Shown here piece after piece: positions 54,109 through 64,000 of a stretch of 64,000 nucleotides of DNA. Source of the stretch: Cornus controversa (taxonomy: Eukaryota; Streptophyta; Magnoliopsida; Cornales; Cornaceae); assembly GCA_026545225.1 (NCBI GenBank), contig CM048846.1, positions 89,111,270 through 89,175,269 on the forward strand, in the 5' to 3' direction. Position numbers and translations under genes: made by a program. Positions within the stretch are counted from its first letter, which is position 1. Each line of letters starts with the position of its first letter. The notes below the pieces were generated by a model. The model made no database searches, was not told the DNA's origin, and saw only the letters and a program-made list of their open reading frames with translations.

Positions 54109-54705
54109 CATACCTGTTAAAGGCTCAAGGTGCCAAGGCATCTAGACCCTGAGGCGCGCTAAGGCTCAAGGCAAGGCGCGGGAATAACTAAAGCGAGACG
54201 CAAGTTGAAAATAAATAAAATTTGTAGCCAATACCACAAAGCCGCTAGCAATAAGTGCGCAACAAGCTCAAACTACTTTTTAACCAAAAACATGAGAACA
54301 TCAAAGCACAAAATGAGAATATATAATATCCCATTGTCAGATTTTCTTGTTTGTGATAATATGGATTGGCAACTATTATAGGAATTGGAGAAACAAACTA
54401 TAAAACATAAACAAATTAAGAGTTCATGAATAAATAAATAAATAAATAACAGAAAGAGAGAAAAAATAACAAAAATACTATAAAAAAAGGTCAACAGAGC
54501 AACGAGGGAAAAAAGTTGCGGAGAAGAGCTTGACTTCCAGAAAGCCCAAATACTAACGAGGGAAACAAAATTAAGTGTTTTACATTAGGTGCCCGTCTGG
54601 CGCTTCAAATTTAAAAGCGCATGCCTTATTAAAGGTGCTTCGCCTGGCCATGGGCTTGAAGAACTTTGGGCTTGAGGCGCGTCTGGTGTGCCATTGACAA
54701 GTATG
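54109..54705. mobile_element. hAT-type non-autonomous element
   Basis: Inverted ends CATACCTGTTAAAGGC and GCCATTGACAAGTATG-like are flanked by perfect 8 bp repeats GTGTCCAC (54101-54108 and 54706-54713). The sub-terminal regions are rich in GGCGC/GCGCC motifs, and the centre is AT-rich. No transposase frame. Confidence 0.85.
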
Positions 54706-54713
54706 GTGTCCAC

Positions 54714-55655
54714 AATTAATAACTAAAGATCCTGAAAGATAAACTTCTGCTACTGCAGGGTATTACTGGAAGTTGAAGAAAGGGGATGATTCTTATTGTG
54801 TCTTTGACTTCCATTCTTTAGCATTTTCCATCTTCCTATCATGGGGTCAACTTTCTGACTGGAGGGTTCTTAGTTTGTTTCATTCTTTAATTGCCTGTGG
54901 CTTTTAATTTATTGAAGGATCTATGTTCCTTCTCCCTACTGCAATCTTAATTTATCCTTTTTCACAAAATTGTTCTCTTACCAATAGAATTATAAGGAAA
55001 AAGAAAAGATACCAAAGTTGCCTTACCTTAACACCAGTCTAAGAGTTGATCAACTAATAGATTGGTGGGTTCATTCTAAGCATGTATGCTTGGGCTTAAA
55101 TAACATGGAATGAGTCAAATCCTCAATCACTGATATAAATGGATGTATTTGCCTTTAAACCAAAACAACTGAGACACAACACGACGACAAAGCACAAATG
55201 GACTATAATGCTAAGCAATCACTCAACAATCTGATTAAAATAACCATATTCGAACTAAACTTATAACAAGAGCAAAGAATCCTCAATATTAGCATGGTTG
55301 AGAGGGGGGAAGGAAAAGGAAAAAATACTGCATTACAGATGAATTTACACTGTTCTGAAGAGCAATAAGACTAAATATCTAACCAAACAACACGGGAACA
55401 ATAGAATGATGTATATTTATTTGCAAAATACTTGAACAATTAGGAGAATAAAGCAAGCTAAACACTGAGAAGAGCATTTTTCCTATTACTGGTAATATTG
55501 TAATCTGTAATAGCCATAAAGAAACAATTACTTGGGAAAATTAAAAGCCTTTCAGCCGAAGTCCAAATGAATCAAAATTTCCATTTGAAAATTCAATCGC
55601 GGAAGCAATAAACCAAGCAGTTTCGAAATGCAAGTTTTAAAGTAAGATTTATTAC
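54714..55655. other. Intergenic or 3' region of the F-box gene, nothing recognised
   Basis: No recognised domain or repeat. Confidence 0.35.
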
Positions 55656-57013
55656 CTGCAACACAAATTTATACAAGAAAGGACATGCCTCTATCAGGGG
55701 AGCAAAAACAATAAGGCTTTCATCATCCCGTGCAAAAATTCTCAACTCCAGTTGCTTGAGCTTATTAAATACAGGAAATTCAGCAGAGCAAATACTTTTA
55801 TGAATAAACCAAAGAAAAAGTAAATCAACGATAATTATGTTGAAAAAGAATAAAATAAAAATCAAAGGGGAGGAGGAGATAAAATGAATTAGTTAAACTT
55901 ACTAACCTTGACAGAGTTGCTAAAGTCCAATGTAAGGCTCTCTAGCTGAGAAAGATGGGTTGAAATCCCCAAGAAGTTATAAATTAGATGTTCGCAATAC
56001 TCACCCCCAATATACATTTCAACAGGCTTCTGGACGTTCTTAAATGGCAGGTTTATTTTTGGTCCGAAGTACTTAAATGACATGAGATTCATTGCATAAA
56101 TCTCAATACTTTCCACATTGAAGCAAAAAGAAATCTCCAAACGCTTCAATTTGAGTGATAGATCAGGAACTTTCAAATCTACGAGAGAGTCAGAGTCTTG
56201 CACAGACAATTGTTTCAAAAATGGACAGTTGGTTAAGAAGTACTCGAGAACTTGTCCAGTTACATTCACGTATGCCAGCAGGAGATTGGTCAGAGAGTTG
56301 CAGCTAGTAAACCCAAGAGACAATGAATGCAAGTGATTTGTAATAAGACCCGTGTCAGGAAAATTGTAACACTCATTCTCTCCCCATTCTAACAAGTCTA
56401 ACTCAAGTCTTTTAACTCTCTTTTCAATTGCAAAGTTAACCCAATTGTCAATATCAAGTCTACAGCTTTGATCAAGATCAAATTGAACTCTGAATTCATC
56501 TATACTTCCACCATTGTACGAATTCAATACTTGATTTACCCAACTCAAATACAAATTCCTTTCTACTTCAAGTTGCTTATCTCCTAGTAGGATTCCATAT
56601 ATTATATGTAACGCATCAAAGTTCAAACCAGTAATGTATGTCCACATATACCTCCATCTCTTTGACAAGAGACTCGTTCTTGCCTCTTCTTTCATTGTCA
56701 ATAGTGACAAGACTGAAACAAGGACTTCATCAGGAAGTCCACTAATGTGATCCTCAAAACACAACCCTCCTTTATCAACCTTCTCATTATTATTGAATTA
56801 AAGAAAAAAAAATTATAAGTGACAAGTGATAACAAATAACATCACAGTACTGCTCAATTTCTGTAACATAATTTATTTGTGTAAAGTTTTACCTTGCGTT
56901 TTTTCAGAAATTTTTGAACCTAAAAATTTCCTAAAAATTTTACATGAGATTTGATTCGTGCAAATTTTAACACAAATAACCTAATCTCATTATTATTGAA
57001 ATTAAATAAAAAT

Positions 57014-57667
57014 GGGAAAAGGTTTGATCTAATTACACCCTGTATCAAACTAATGAATTTTGTTACAATGACCTCTCCTGATGTTTACTCCGTTAGACAA
57101 AGACATTTTAGTCCAAAATTTTGTTAGTTTTGCTAAAAAAATTTATGGTAAATTACACTGACATCCCCTGAGGTTTGGAATAAATTACACTGATCTCTCT
57201 TGAGGTTTGGCCTAATTACATCCGGCATCAAACTAATTGATTTTGTTACAAAAACCTCCCCTGTAACAGAATTGAACTAATCAATGTTAACTTTTGGGTG
57301 AAATGTGTATTCTACTGTAGTAACCCTTGTGGACGGGTGCGAAGACGGATACTGGGCTGAGCTATCATACTAACAGGGTGCAGGGTTCTCAATCCCACCT
57401 CGCCTGGGTGTGAAAAAGGGGATGTGCTTATATGTAGTATGTTCTCTTCAAATGGTATGAGGTCTTTTGGGGTAAAACCCAAGAGCAAAATCGTGCGGGC
57501 TCAGATTCAAAGCGGACAATATCATACCATGTGTTGGAGTGGGGTATTACATCTACCCTTAATATTATATTAATATAAAAATTAAAATATTTATATATAT
57601 ATAAAATAATATTTTTGTCCATCTAATATAATAATATTTACTATATTATATATATAGTAAATATTAT

Positions 57668-57699
<32 letters not shown>

Positions 57700-58251
57700 C
57701 GCACACGCACAACTCCAGCTGCCATCATCACCTCCATTGACATCAAACCAAGATCACCTTCAAGCCACATACCAGAACCACCACTCACGGCTGTCATGCT
57801 GTGAACCACCACCAGCTGAGCCACCATGAGCCACCACAACCATCGTGGACAACCCCAGCTGCATGACCACCACCATACTCCCACCATGTAAATATTATTA
57901 TATTAGATGGGCAAAAGTTTCATTTTATATATATAAATATTTTAGTTTTTATATTAATATAATATGAAGGGTAAAATAAACATTTCACTCAAAATTTAAC
58001 GTCGATTAGTTCATTTATGTTACAGGAGAGGTCATTGTAGTAAAATTAATTAGTTTGATGCTGGGTGTAATTAGGTCAAATCTCAGGAGAGGTCAGTGTA
58101 ATTTACCATATTTTTTTTGACAAAACTAACAGAATTTTAGACGGAAGGGGGGTCTTTGTAAACCTCAGATGAGGTCATTGTAACAAAATTCATTAGTTTA
58201 ATGTCAGGTATAATTAGATCAAACTTCAGGGGAGGTCAATGTAATTTACCC
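57014..58251. mobile_element. Foldback Mutator-like element with long inverted arms
   Basis: The left arm (57014-57650, excluding the solo LTR) and right arm (57886-58251) are inverse copies of about 370-390 bp. Shared blocks include TTTGATCTAATTACACC-type, CAAACTAATGAATTTTGTTA and ATTAATATAAAAATTAAAAT-type sequence. The right end is GTAATTTACCC; the left end lost about 24 bp after GGG. Flanks AATAAAAAT (57005-57013) and AATAAAAAA (58252-58260) agree at 8 of 9 positions, as for Mutator. The 240 bp centre is unique, with a GT microsatellite. Long arms with little unique sequence give a near-perfect hairpin, a likely small-RNA source. It interrupts the F-box first intron. Confidence 0.8.
57316..57551 (+). 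mobile_element. Solo LTR of the 5S-less Cassandra-like TRIM
   Basis: It is almost the same as the LTRs at 20100-20335 and 20406-20655, opening TGTAGTAACCCTTGTGGACG and closing GGGGTATTACA. Perfect 5 bp target duplications TCTAC lie at 57311-57315 and 57552-57556. There is no second LTR or primer site, so it arose by LTR-LTR recombination. It is nested in the left arm of the foldback element. Confidence 0.93.
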
Positions 58252-58559
58252 AATAAAAAAAATTACTAAAAGAAAGTGTGATAACAAACAACACCAAAGA
58301 ACTGATCAATTTATGTAAGATAATTTTTTTATTTAAAAATAAATAAATATAGACATAAAAATTCAAACATAAGTACAGATTGTGTAAATTTTTACTTTGT
58401 ATTTTTTAGCAAATTTTGAGGTGGGTCTCGTGGTTTTCTCCATGAGATTTGATTTCTGCAAAATTTAACACAAAAAATCTGCAGAGACAGTAGAAGAGAT
58501 GTATATACATCTTCTGCTAGAGAGAGACTCGTACTTAAACCACCAAGGTAACAAGCTAA

Positions 58560-59143
58560 GGGCCCGTTTGGTAACCGTTTATGTTTAGTGTTTATTGTTT
58601 ATAAAAACAAATTTTTAGAATAAACATGTTTGATAATTTTTGTTTTGTTTATAAATTGTATAAACGTTTTTAAAACAACACTGTTCATAAGCCTTCAAAT
58701 CCTAAACACCAAAATGATGTTTATTGTTTATGTTTATGAAAAAAAAAAAAATTTCTTTTTTATCTAAAATGGTGATTATATTATTTTAATTAAAAATTAA
58801 AACTAAAAGTGAGAAAATGAAAATAAAAAAATTATAAAAGACTATTATTTGATACAACGATCAAAATATTAGAATTATCAAGTGTGGACAGAATTAAAGA
58901 GCATCAATTGCCTTAAGAAAAAAATATTGGATACAATATGAATAATTACTAATATACTTGATAATAAGAAATAGTTACTTAGGGGCACCCATGCTAAAAA
59001 AAAAAAAAATTTAAATAAGTCAAACGTTTTTTCGTTATCAAACAACACTCATATTTATGGATAAACAAAATCGTAACATAAACACTGTTTATATAAACAT
59101 TTAAACAATAAACACAAAACATAAACGGTTACCAAACGGGCCC
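58560..59143. mobile_element. PIF/Harbinger (Tourist-like) MITE
   Basis: Inverted ends open GGGCCCGTTTGGTAACCGTT and extend about 45 bp with TTTATGTTTAGTGTTTATTG-type sequence. They are flanked by TAA at 58557-58559 and 59144-59146. The interior is AT-rich and non-coding. Confidence 0.85.
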
Positions 59144-59146
59144 TAA

Positions 59147-61361
59147 TTTTCGCGTCTTACTAGGTTTTTTAATTTTTTTTTTTTTTGGTGCCGGTTTAGG
59201 CAATTTGAAAATTTGGACACCTGGCCTGGAGGCGCATTTTATTAACGGAGGTCGAAGTCTTCTTCAACCCAATATGTCATATGCAAATGACTGATCAGGC
59301 CCGGTCCAATTTCTTTCACTCGAGGCCCTGTTGGCCGATCGCTAAAGCCCACTTTTCTTTGAAAAAAGAAAAAAAATGATAATCCTTTAAAGAGTAATAA
59401 TTCTTTAGCTGGTTTTACAGATAGGGCTGTAATCCTACGAGCCGGCTATGGGATGTTCATGTTCAAGCTCTGCGCACCCAAATGTGAGTAGTGTTCGAGC
59501 GAGTTCGAACTCGACTTAAAATTCAAAACTCGATTACTGAAATAACTTTACACTAAAATTGTATACAATTCGATTCAACTGGTTTGTTTTACAAAAATTA
59601 GAAACAAATCAAACTATGAAAATAATGAAATCAAATCAAATCGATGAGAATTATGAAATAAAACCAAACCGAATCTTGAAAATTTCATTTTTGTTTGGTT
59701 CAGTTTCATATTTATAGCCTTAAAACATAAATATTTAAAATAAAAAATTAACAAAAAAATCAAATAATTATCATTAAAAGAGCAATTGGTCTATACCAGT
59801 AAAGAGCCAACTTGCGGGGTTCCGTTTCGAATAACCCAACTCATAATCGAATAACGGTGGCAAATTACTAGTTTCTATCCATTGGAACACAAGGGACTGC
59901 TCTGGAAAAAGGAACAAAAACAATTCTATTCAAGGTTTCAAGTTGAACTTTTTTTTATTTTATTTTTAATTTTTTATAGCTTTGGGCGGGAGTTTCCGTT
60001 AGAAATATACCCTGGTAGATTTTTCAGAAGTCAAGAACAAATCATCTTTCTTGTTTTCTCTCTCATTGCTATAACATTTGGAAGAGCAAGTAGTCCACCA
60101 CTCATCTTTCTGTTCAGTTCATTAATAGGGTTAGCATACAACTATGTGAGAATGATCAGGAGGTGGACTGATTGTGTTGTCAGATATGGAAGCAGAGGAA
60201 TGGGAGAGTGTTTTAATCTCGAAGGTTGTATCTCAGATGGTTGTGGACTTGTCAAAGCAAAATGAAGTGGTTGAAAATCAGGTTGTGGAAGTGGGATTAA
60301 AGAGTGTTTGGATTTCATTTCTCTATGCAAGTTTTTCTGTCTGCATTATTTTTACTTGATTGATATTTGATCAAATTTTCAGTTCCAAAGTGTGGTATTT
60401 CATAGAATACTAATACATTTATATATACCTAGATCTACAAGGCTGCTTTGAAGTCAACACCAACTCTCTCTCTCTCCAAAACAATCCAGCTAGTCTCTCT
60501 CTAGAAAGCTCCACCACTTTTCTCTCTCTAGAATCTTCTGGTATCTATATATTTACACTACCTCTCTCTCAGTCTATCTAGAAATATCTCTATAGACATT
60601 TCTCACTTAAAGATTCCTCTCTCTAGAATGCTCTAGCAGTGCTGTATAAAGTGTGATTGAGTGTTTCTAGTGTGTAACACTTGTATACAACGTATTGAGT
60701 GTGAGTGAGGTGTACTAGTGTTCAAATATTTGTGTGTATTATTGTGTACCCAAGTTGTGTATTAATAAAATCTTGTTTTTTTTTATTTTAATAAAATCGG
60801 GTTTTTTTTATCCAAGTCTTTCAATTTAAATTCAACAGCTGCAGTTATTTGGAGATCTCCACACACAAATCCAATTCATGGAAAGCCAGATTAAAATGCT
60901 GGAGCAAAAGTCAGCGAAGTGTGAAATTTGACGAAAAGAAATGAAAGGCAAGGGGAGCTACACAGAAGTCAGCAATAACATGCTGAAAGGCAGGCTAACT
61001 ACGAGCAAGAGCTACACTTTCTTCTTATGCACACATGTTTTATCATCTCAATTGAGGATGACATGAAGCAACTCAGATTTCTGAGAGATACCATTGGCAT
61101 GGCAGGGCTGAAGTAGATGGGGGGACGACAAGGTGGTTGAGGGCTGCCATTCTGAGGAGATTTTATCATCTGAAAATCCATGTGAAAAACACGTAAAAAA
61201 AAAGGCCATTTATACTTTTTAACATTCTTTAGGGTGGCATAAGCCTTCTACTTTGATAGCTTGGTTATGTTTTTCGATTTATTGTTCTTTAAAGTAAATG
61301 ATATCAATACAATACGCCATATAGTCACAGTAGAGGACAAACATTGTCAACAATGTCGGCC

Positions 61362-61405
<44 letters not shown>

Positions 61406-63060
61406 TGAACATTTTTGGAGTATATATTTCACTTTCCTCTAAATTGTTAAATGGTTCATAAAATAATTAATTAATTTTATTTCAAGTCTTTCCTTTATTT
61501 TTGACACACATGAAAAATAGAGAGAGATGGAACTGTTTTCCGGTATTGTAGTTGGTGATTAAAGTTTCAATCACTATAAGTCTATATTGATACACAGAGA
61601 GAGAGGAATAACACCATAAGTGAGAAATTTTCAATTCTCGGTTATTGTTCTATTTGTGTTCTAGTATGTACAAATTTGATTATTGTTCTAGGAATTGCTC
61701 CTATTATTAATAAAATAAACTTAGGTGAGATGGACACTTAGAAATTTATATCCTTTAAGGGTTTATAAGAAAAGAAAGATTAATTTGAATAGAAGGTAAG
61801 AGATGGTCAACCAAAATTAATACGAATTGAAGTAATTAAAAATAATTTTAAAAAATTAAATATTATAAGAGACATGATTTATAATTAAAAAAAATAATTT
61901 ATATGACCAACTCCGTTTATTTAATAATAAAACATGATTAAGTTACATTAACAACAAACAACACAATATATCTGCTCCTTATTAATGATAATGTTAGGAG
62001 AAGGTGAAGACTGAAACTAAAATGGCTGAGATAATTACGAAAAATATGATAGAATGCGACCAATCCCGAATGGTTGGAAAAAGATGAGCTTTTTGAGTTG
62101 ACTTGAGTAATATCAGATATGGTACAAGCGTAATACGAGAATTAGTGAGCCAAAATATAGTAAATACACAACAAGTACCGTCTGGCCTTTGACTATGAGT
62201 GGCCATGCATATAGTCGGTTATCAATATTAATATAATTCACATAAATGATATTAAAATATTTTCTGAGAAATAAATAATCCATTTAAGAACGCCAAAATG
62301 AATACAAGTTCAAAAGGCTTGATGTGACCAATAGAAAAAAAAATATTATGGGAATCAAATAAACAGTTACACTGTAGAATGTGTCCGTCTAATGATATGC
62401 ATAAGAGTGCAGATTTTAATATAAAATCTGTATAAATCACCCTCCCCCCAATCAACGGCCATTTCACACACACTATCCACAATTTTACTCCTTCAATGGG
62501 CCCACCACGAAATCTAATGCCAAGCATATGAGGTCACATATATTGAAAGGGAAGATTTAACAAAGTATTTTATTAAATGAGGATTATTATCTAGCTAAGT
62601 TGCATGGCCCATGCATCCAACTGTCCTGTTAGATATTATTTGGCCAACAATACCAACAACTCCAAGTCGCAAAAATTAGTTTTCATATTGACAGTGATTA
62701 ATTAAACTACTGTGTAACAATTGCATAATTATCTCTCCAAATATATATATATATATATACTAGTAAAATGACATGTGATGCATGTGGTTAAGAAGCAAGC
62801 AAGAAAAATTAATCTATATATGTCTACCAAAAAAAAAACAAAAATATGTAAAATAAAATAAAACTTGAGAACCAAAAAATGAGAGAATAGATTGTATAGA
62901 ATGTCTGAATTTTGACAATGCACAAATATTCAACAAAATTTGGTAAAAATAATCTAGACAGTTGTAACTTGGGTTGTGCGCAAGTGTGTTCATATACATT
63001 ACTTGGATGTGCATGTAACTTGGATGTCCAAGTCTGGATATCTGTAATTTGTTCATCTTT
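59147..63060. other. Intergenic DNA, no supported gene
   Basis: A 127-codon plus-strand frame (59882-60265) has a hydrophobic N-terminal part but no recognisable domain. Sequence at 60460-60640 is rich in CTCTCTCTAGAA-type repeats. A (TA)n run occupies about 61366-61400. Degenerate GAGC-rich MITE-like sequence is at 59420-59520. No further genes were recognised. Confidence 0.35.
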
Positions 63061-63079
63061 TCCGGCTACCTCTTGGATC

Positions 63080-63365
63080 TGCAAAGCTTTATGTGTTAAA
63101 TTATGCAGAAAGCTCTAAAATCAAATCCCATGGAGAAAATCACGAGACCCATCTCAAGGAAAGCTTTAAAATAAAATCCCATAGAGAAAATCACTACACC
63201 CATCTCAAGATGCGCTGAAAAACACAAGGTAAAAATTTATACTATCTTTACTTATGTTTGAATTTGTGGGTCTATATTTATTTATTTTTAAATGAACAAA
63301 TTAATTATGTTACAAAAATTGGGCAGTACTGTGGTATTTTTGTGATGCCATCTTACTAGGAGGAG
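63080..63365 (+). pseudogene. Third, inverted copy of the F-box first exon and intron
   Basis: In reverse orientation to the gene at 55656-58443, this segment matches 58285-58495. It carries TCAAATCCCATGGAGAAAATC (trimmed here), the same exon end ACACAAG before GTAAAAATTTATAC, and intron sequence with AATAAATAAATATAGAC on the opposite strand. A 51 bp tandem duplication within the exon (starting at 63126 and 63177) brings a TAA after 14 codons. No F-box exon follows, so it is a relic. Confidence 0.6.
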
Positions 63366-63369
63366 ATGA

Positions 63370-64000
63370 TCAAATCGTCAACACAGTAATATAGAAACGA
63401 AATAAAATAATTAAACAAGAGAAATAAGAATTGAAAGCAAACTATAAGTTGTTGTAAATTATCTCTTCAATGAAAATTATCAAACCCTAACAATTACATG
63501 GCCTTATATAGAGTTTCTTACTCCCCAATCTATGCCAGAGATTAGATAACTACCAAATATAAATTAAAACTAAAACAAGAAAATTACTAAAAATAAAGAA
63601 ATTACATAAAAATTCAAAATATGAAAAGTTTCTAAAAATTATAAAGTTAACCCTAGAAAATTAAGAATTCTGTGGCTGCATCAGTCCCTCCGAGTTGGAA
63701 AGAACACGCCTTCGAGTTTGAAATAAATTACCACGATCAATAAAAAATTTGAACATAACTTTCCATCCCTTCTTTCTTCTTTTCCGAACTCGAATCAAAT
63801 ATAATAACCTTCTTATAATAAGAAAGACTTCATTTGTATCATAATCATAAATTTTGTTAGATTTCCTTTGAACTTGGGTAGATTTGCATAACTCTTTGGA
63901 ACACGTACTCTGAACTAGAATTTCAATCAACTTTAATTTTTGTTCCAACAAACGCTTAGCAGTTGTTGTGCGCTCTAAGAATTCATCTCAAATCATATCG
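63370..64000 (-). mobile_element. Probable 3' end of a gypsy-type retrotransposon (runs off the window)
   Basis: On the minus strand about 63740-63660 reads NSKACSFQLGGTDAAT, resembling the end of the gypsy polyprotein before the polypurine tract. Beyond it, 63650-63390 has LTR-like features: TATATAAGGCC, then a stretch with CTTTCAATTCTTATTTCTC. The LTR limits and the second LTR are not visible. It would have cut the preceding F-box exon copy. Confidence 0.4.

Larger units (their letters stand above)
55656..58443 (-). pseudogene. F-box/LRR-type protein gene, probably damaged
   Basis: The main exon, 56779-55907, encodes an F-box (ISGLPDEVLVSVLSLL, then TSLLSKRWRYMWTYI) followed by leucine-rich repeats (LHSLSLGFTSCNSLTNLLL, LEYFLTNCPFLKQLSVQD, LKRLEISFCFNVESIEI). 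Such proteins are substrate adaptors of SCF ubiquitin ligases. This exon has no ATG before the F-box. An upstream 16-codon exon, 58443-58396, opens ATG (MEKTTRPTSKFAKKYK) and ends in phase 0, fitting the acceptor AAG at 56780-56782. A second, broken copy of that exon (ATG then TAA, 56945-56893) lies between. A third exon, 55794-55656 (FPVFNKLKQLELRIF, PLIEACPFLYKF), is one base out of frame with exon 2 at either plausible donor. The C-terminus is not found. So it is truncated or frameshifted, though unusual splicing is possible. A 1.2 kb Mutator-like element fills intron 1. Confidence 0.65.

Noticed and set aside
57591..57887. 98-codon Trp/Val-rich minus-strand ORF
   Set aside because: It lies in the centre and microsatellite of the foldback element and looks like a repeat artefact.
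59882..60265. 127-codon plus-strand ORF
   Set aside because: No recognisable domain, no splice or promoter context, and composition like the surrounding DNA. It cannot be supported as a gene.

Overview
This is nuclear DNA from a flowering plant, most likely a woody eudicot. The evidence is intron-rich plant-type genes, AT-rich intergenic DNA, and dense plant transposon families: Ty3/gypsy, Ty1/copia, LINE, SINE, TRIM including a 5S-bearing Cassandra, and hAT, Mutator and PIF/Harbinger MITEs. There is also a nuclear copy of plastid rpoB. Species cannot be fixed from the window. No bacterial-style operons, CRISPR arrays or convincing tRNA/rRNA genes were seen.

Four protein genes can be supported. 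(1) A STICHEL-like AAA ATPase with a DnaX/DNA polymerase III gamma-tau-type core lies on the + strand, coding 12513-22492, five coding exons and 976 codons. Its 6.6 kb fourth intron holds a LINE tail and a decayed copia element that itself contains a TRIM. (2) S-adenosyl-L-homocysteine hydrolase is on the + strand, coding 25868-29330, two exons and 485 aa, with a TRIM in its intron. (3) A UfSP2-type Ufm1-specific protease is on the - strand, coding 51204 down to 35687, thirteen exons and 656 aa. All its junctions agree in phase. A 7.5 kb intron holds Cassandra, a gypsy fragment and another TRIM. (4) A damaged F-box/LRR-type gene is on the - strand, about 58443 to 55656. Its tiny first exon is duplicated, and a foldback Mutator-like element carrying a solo LTR sits in the first intron.

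Layout: 1-5.05 kb, a decayed gypsy element interrupted by a second LTR; 5.3-6.5 kb, a Mutator-like element; 6.9-8.1 kb, a GC-richer segment followed by degenerate tandem repeats; 9.0-10.3 kb, two copies of one hAT MITE; 11.1-24 kb, the STICHEL-like gene; 24.4-24.9 kb, four 104 bp tandem repeats; 25.6-29.5 kb, SAHH; 29.5-35.6 kb, intergenic DNA with MITEs, a plastid rpoB fragment and a SINE; 35.7-51.2 kb, UfSP2; 51.2-55.6 kb, intergenic; 55.6-58.5 kb, the F-box gene; 58.5-64 kb, MITEs, unassigned DNA, another copy of the F-box first exon, and the edge of a gypsy element.

The genes look functionally unrelated (cell morphogenesis, methyl-cycle metabolism, Ufm1 processing, ubiquitin-ligase adaptor). 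The most striking theme is the TRIM population. Three lines of TRIM with initiator-Met-type primer sites sit in introns, alongside Cassandra. One of them shares both LTR ends with Cassandra but has a different middle where Cassandra carries its 5S rRNA-like module.
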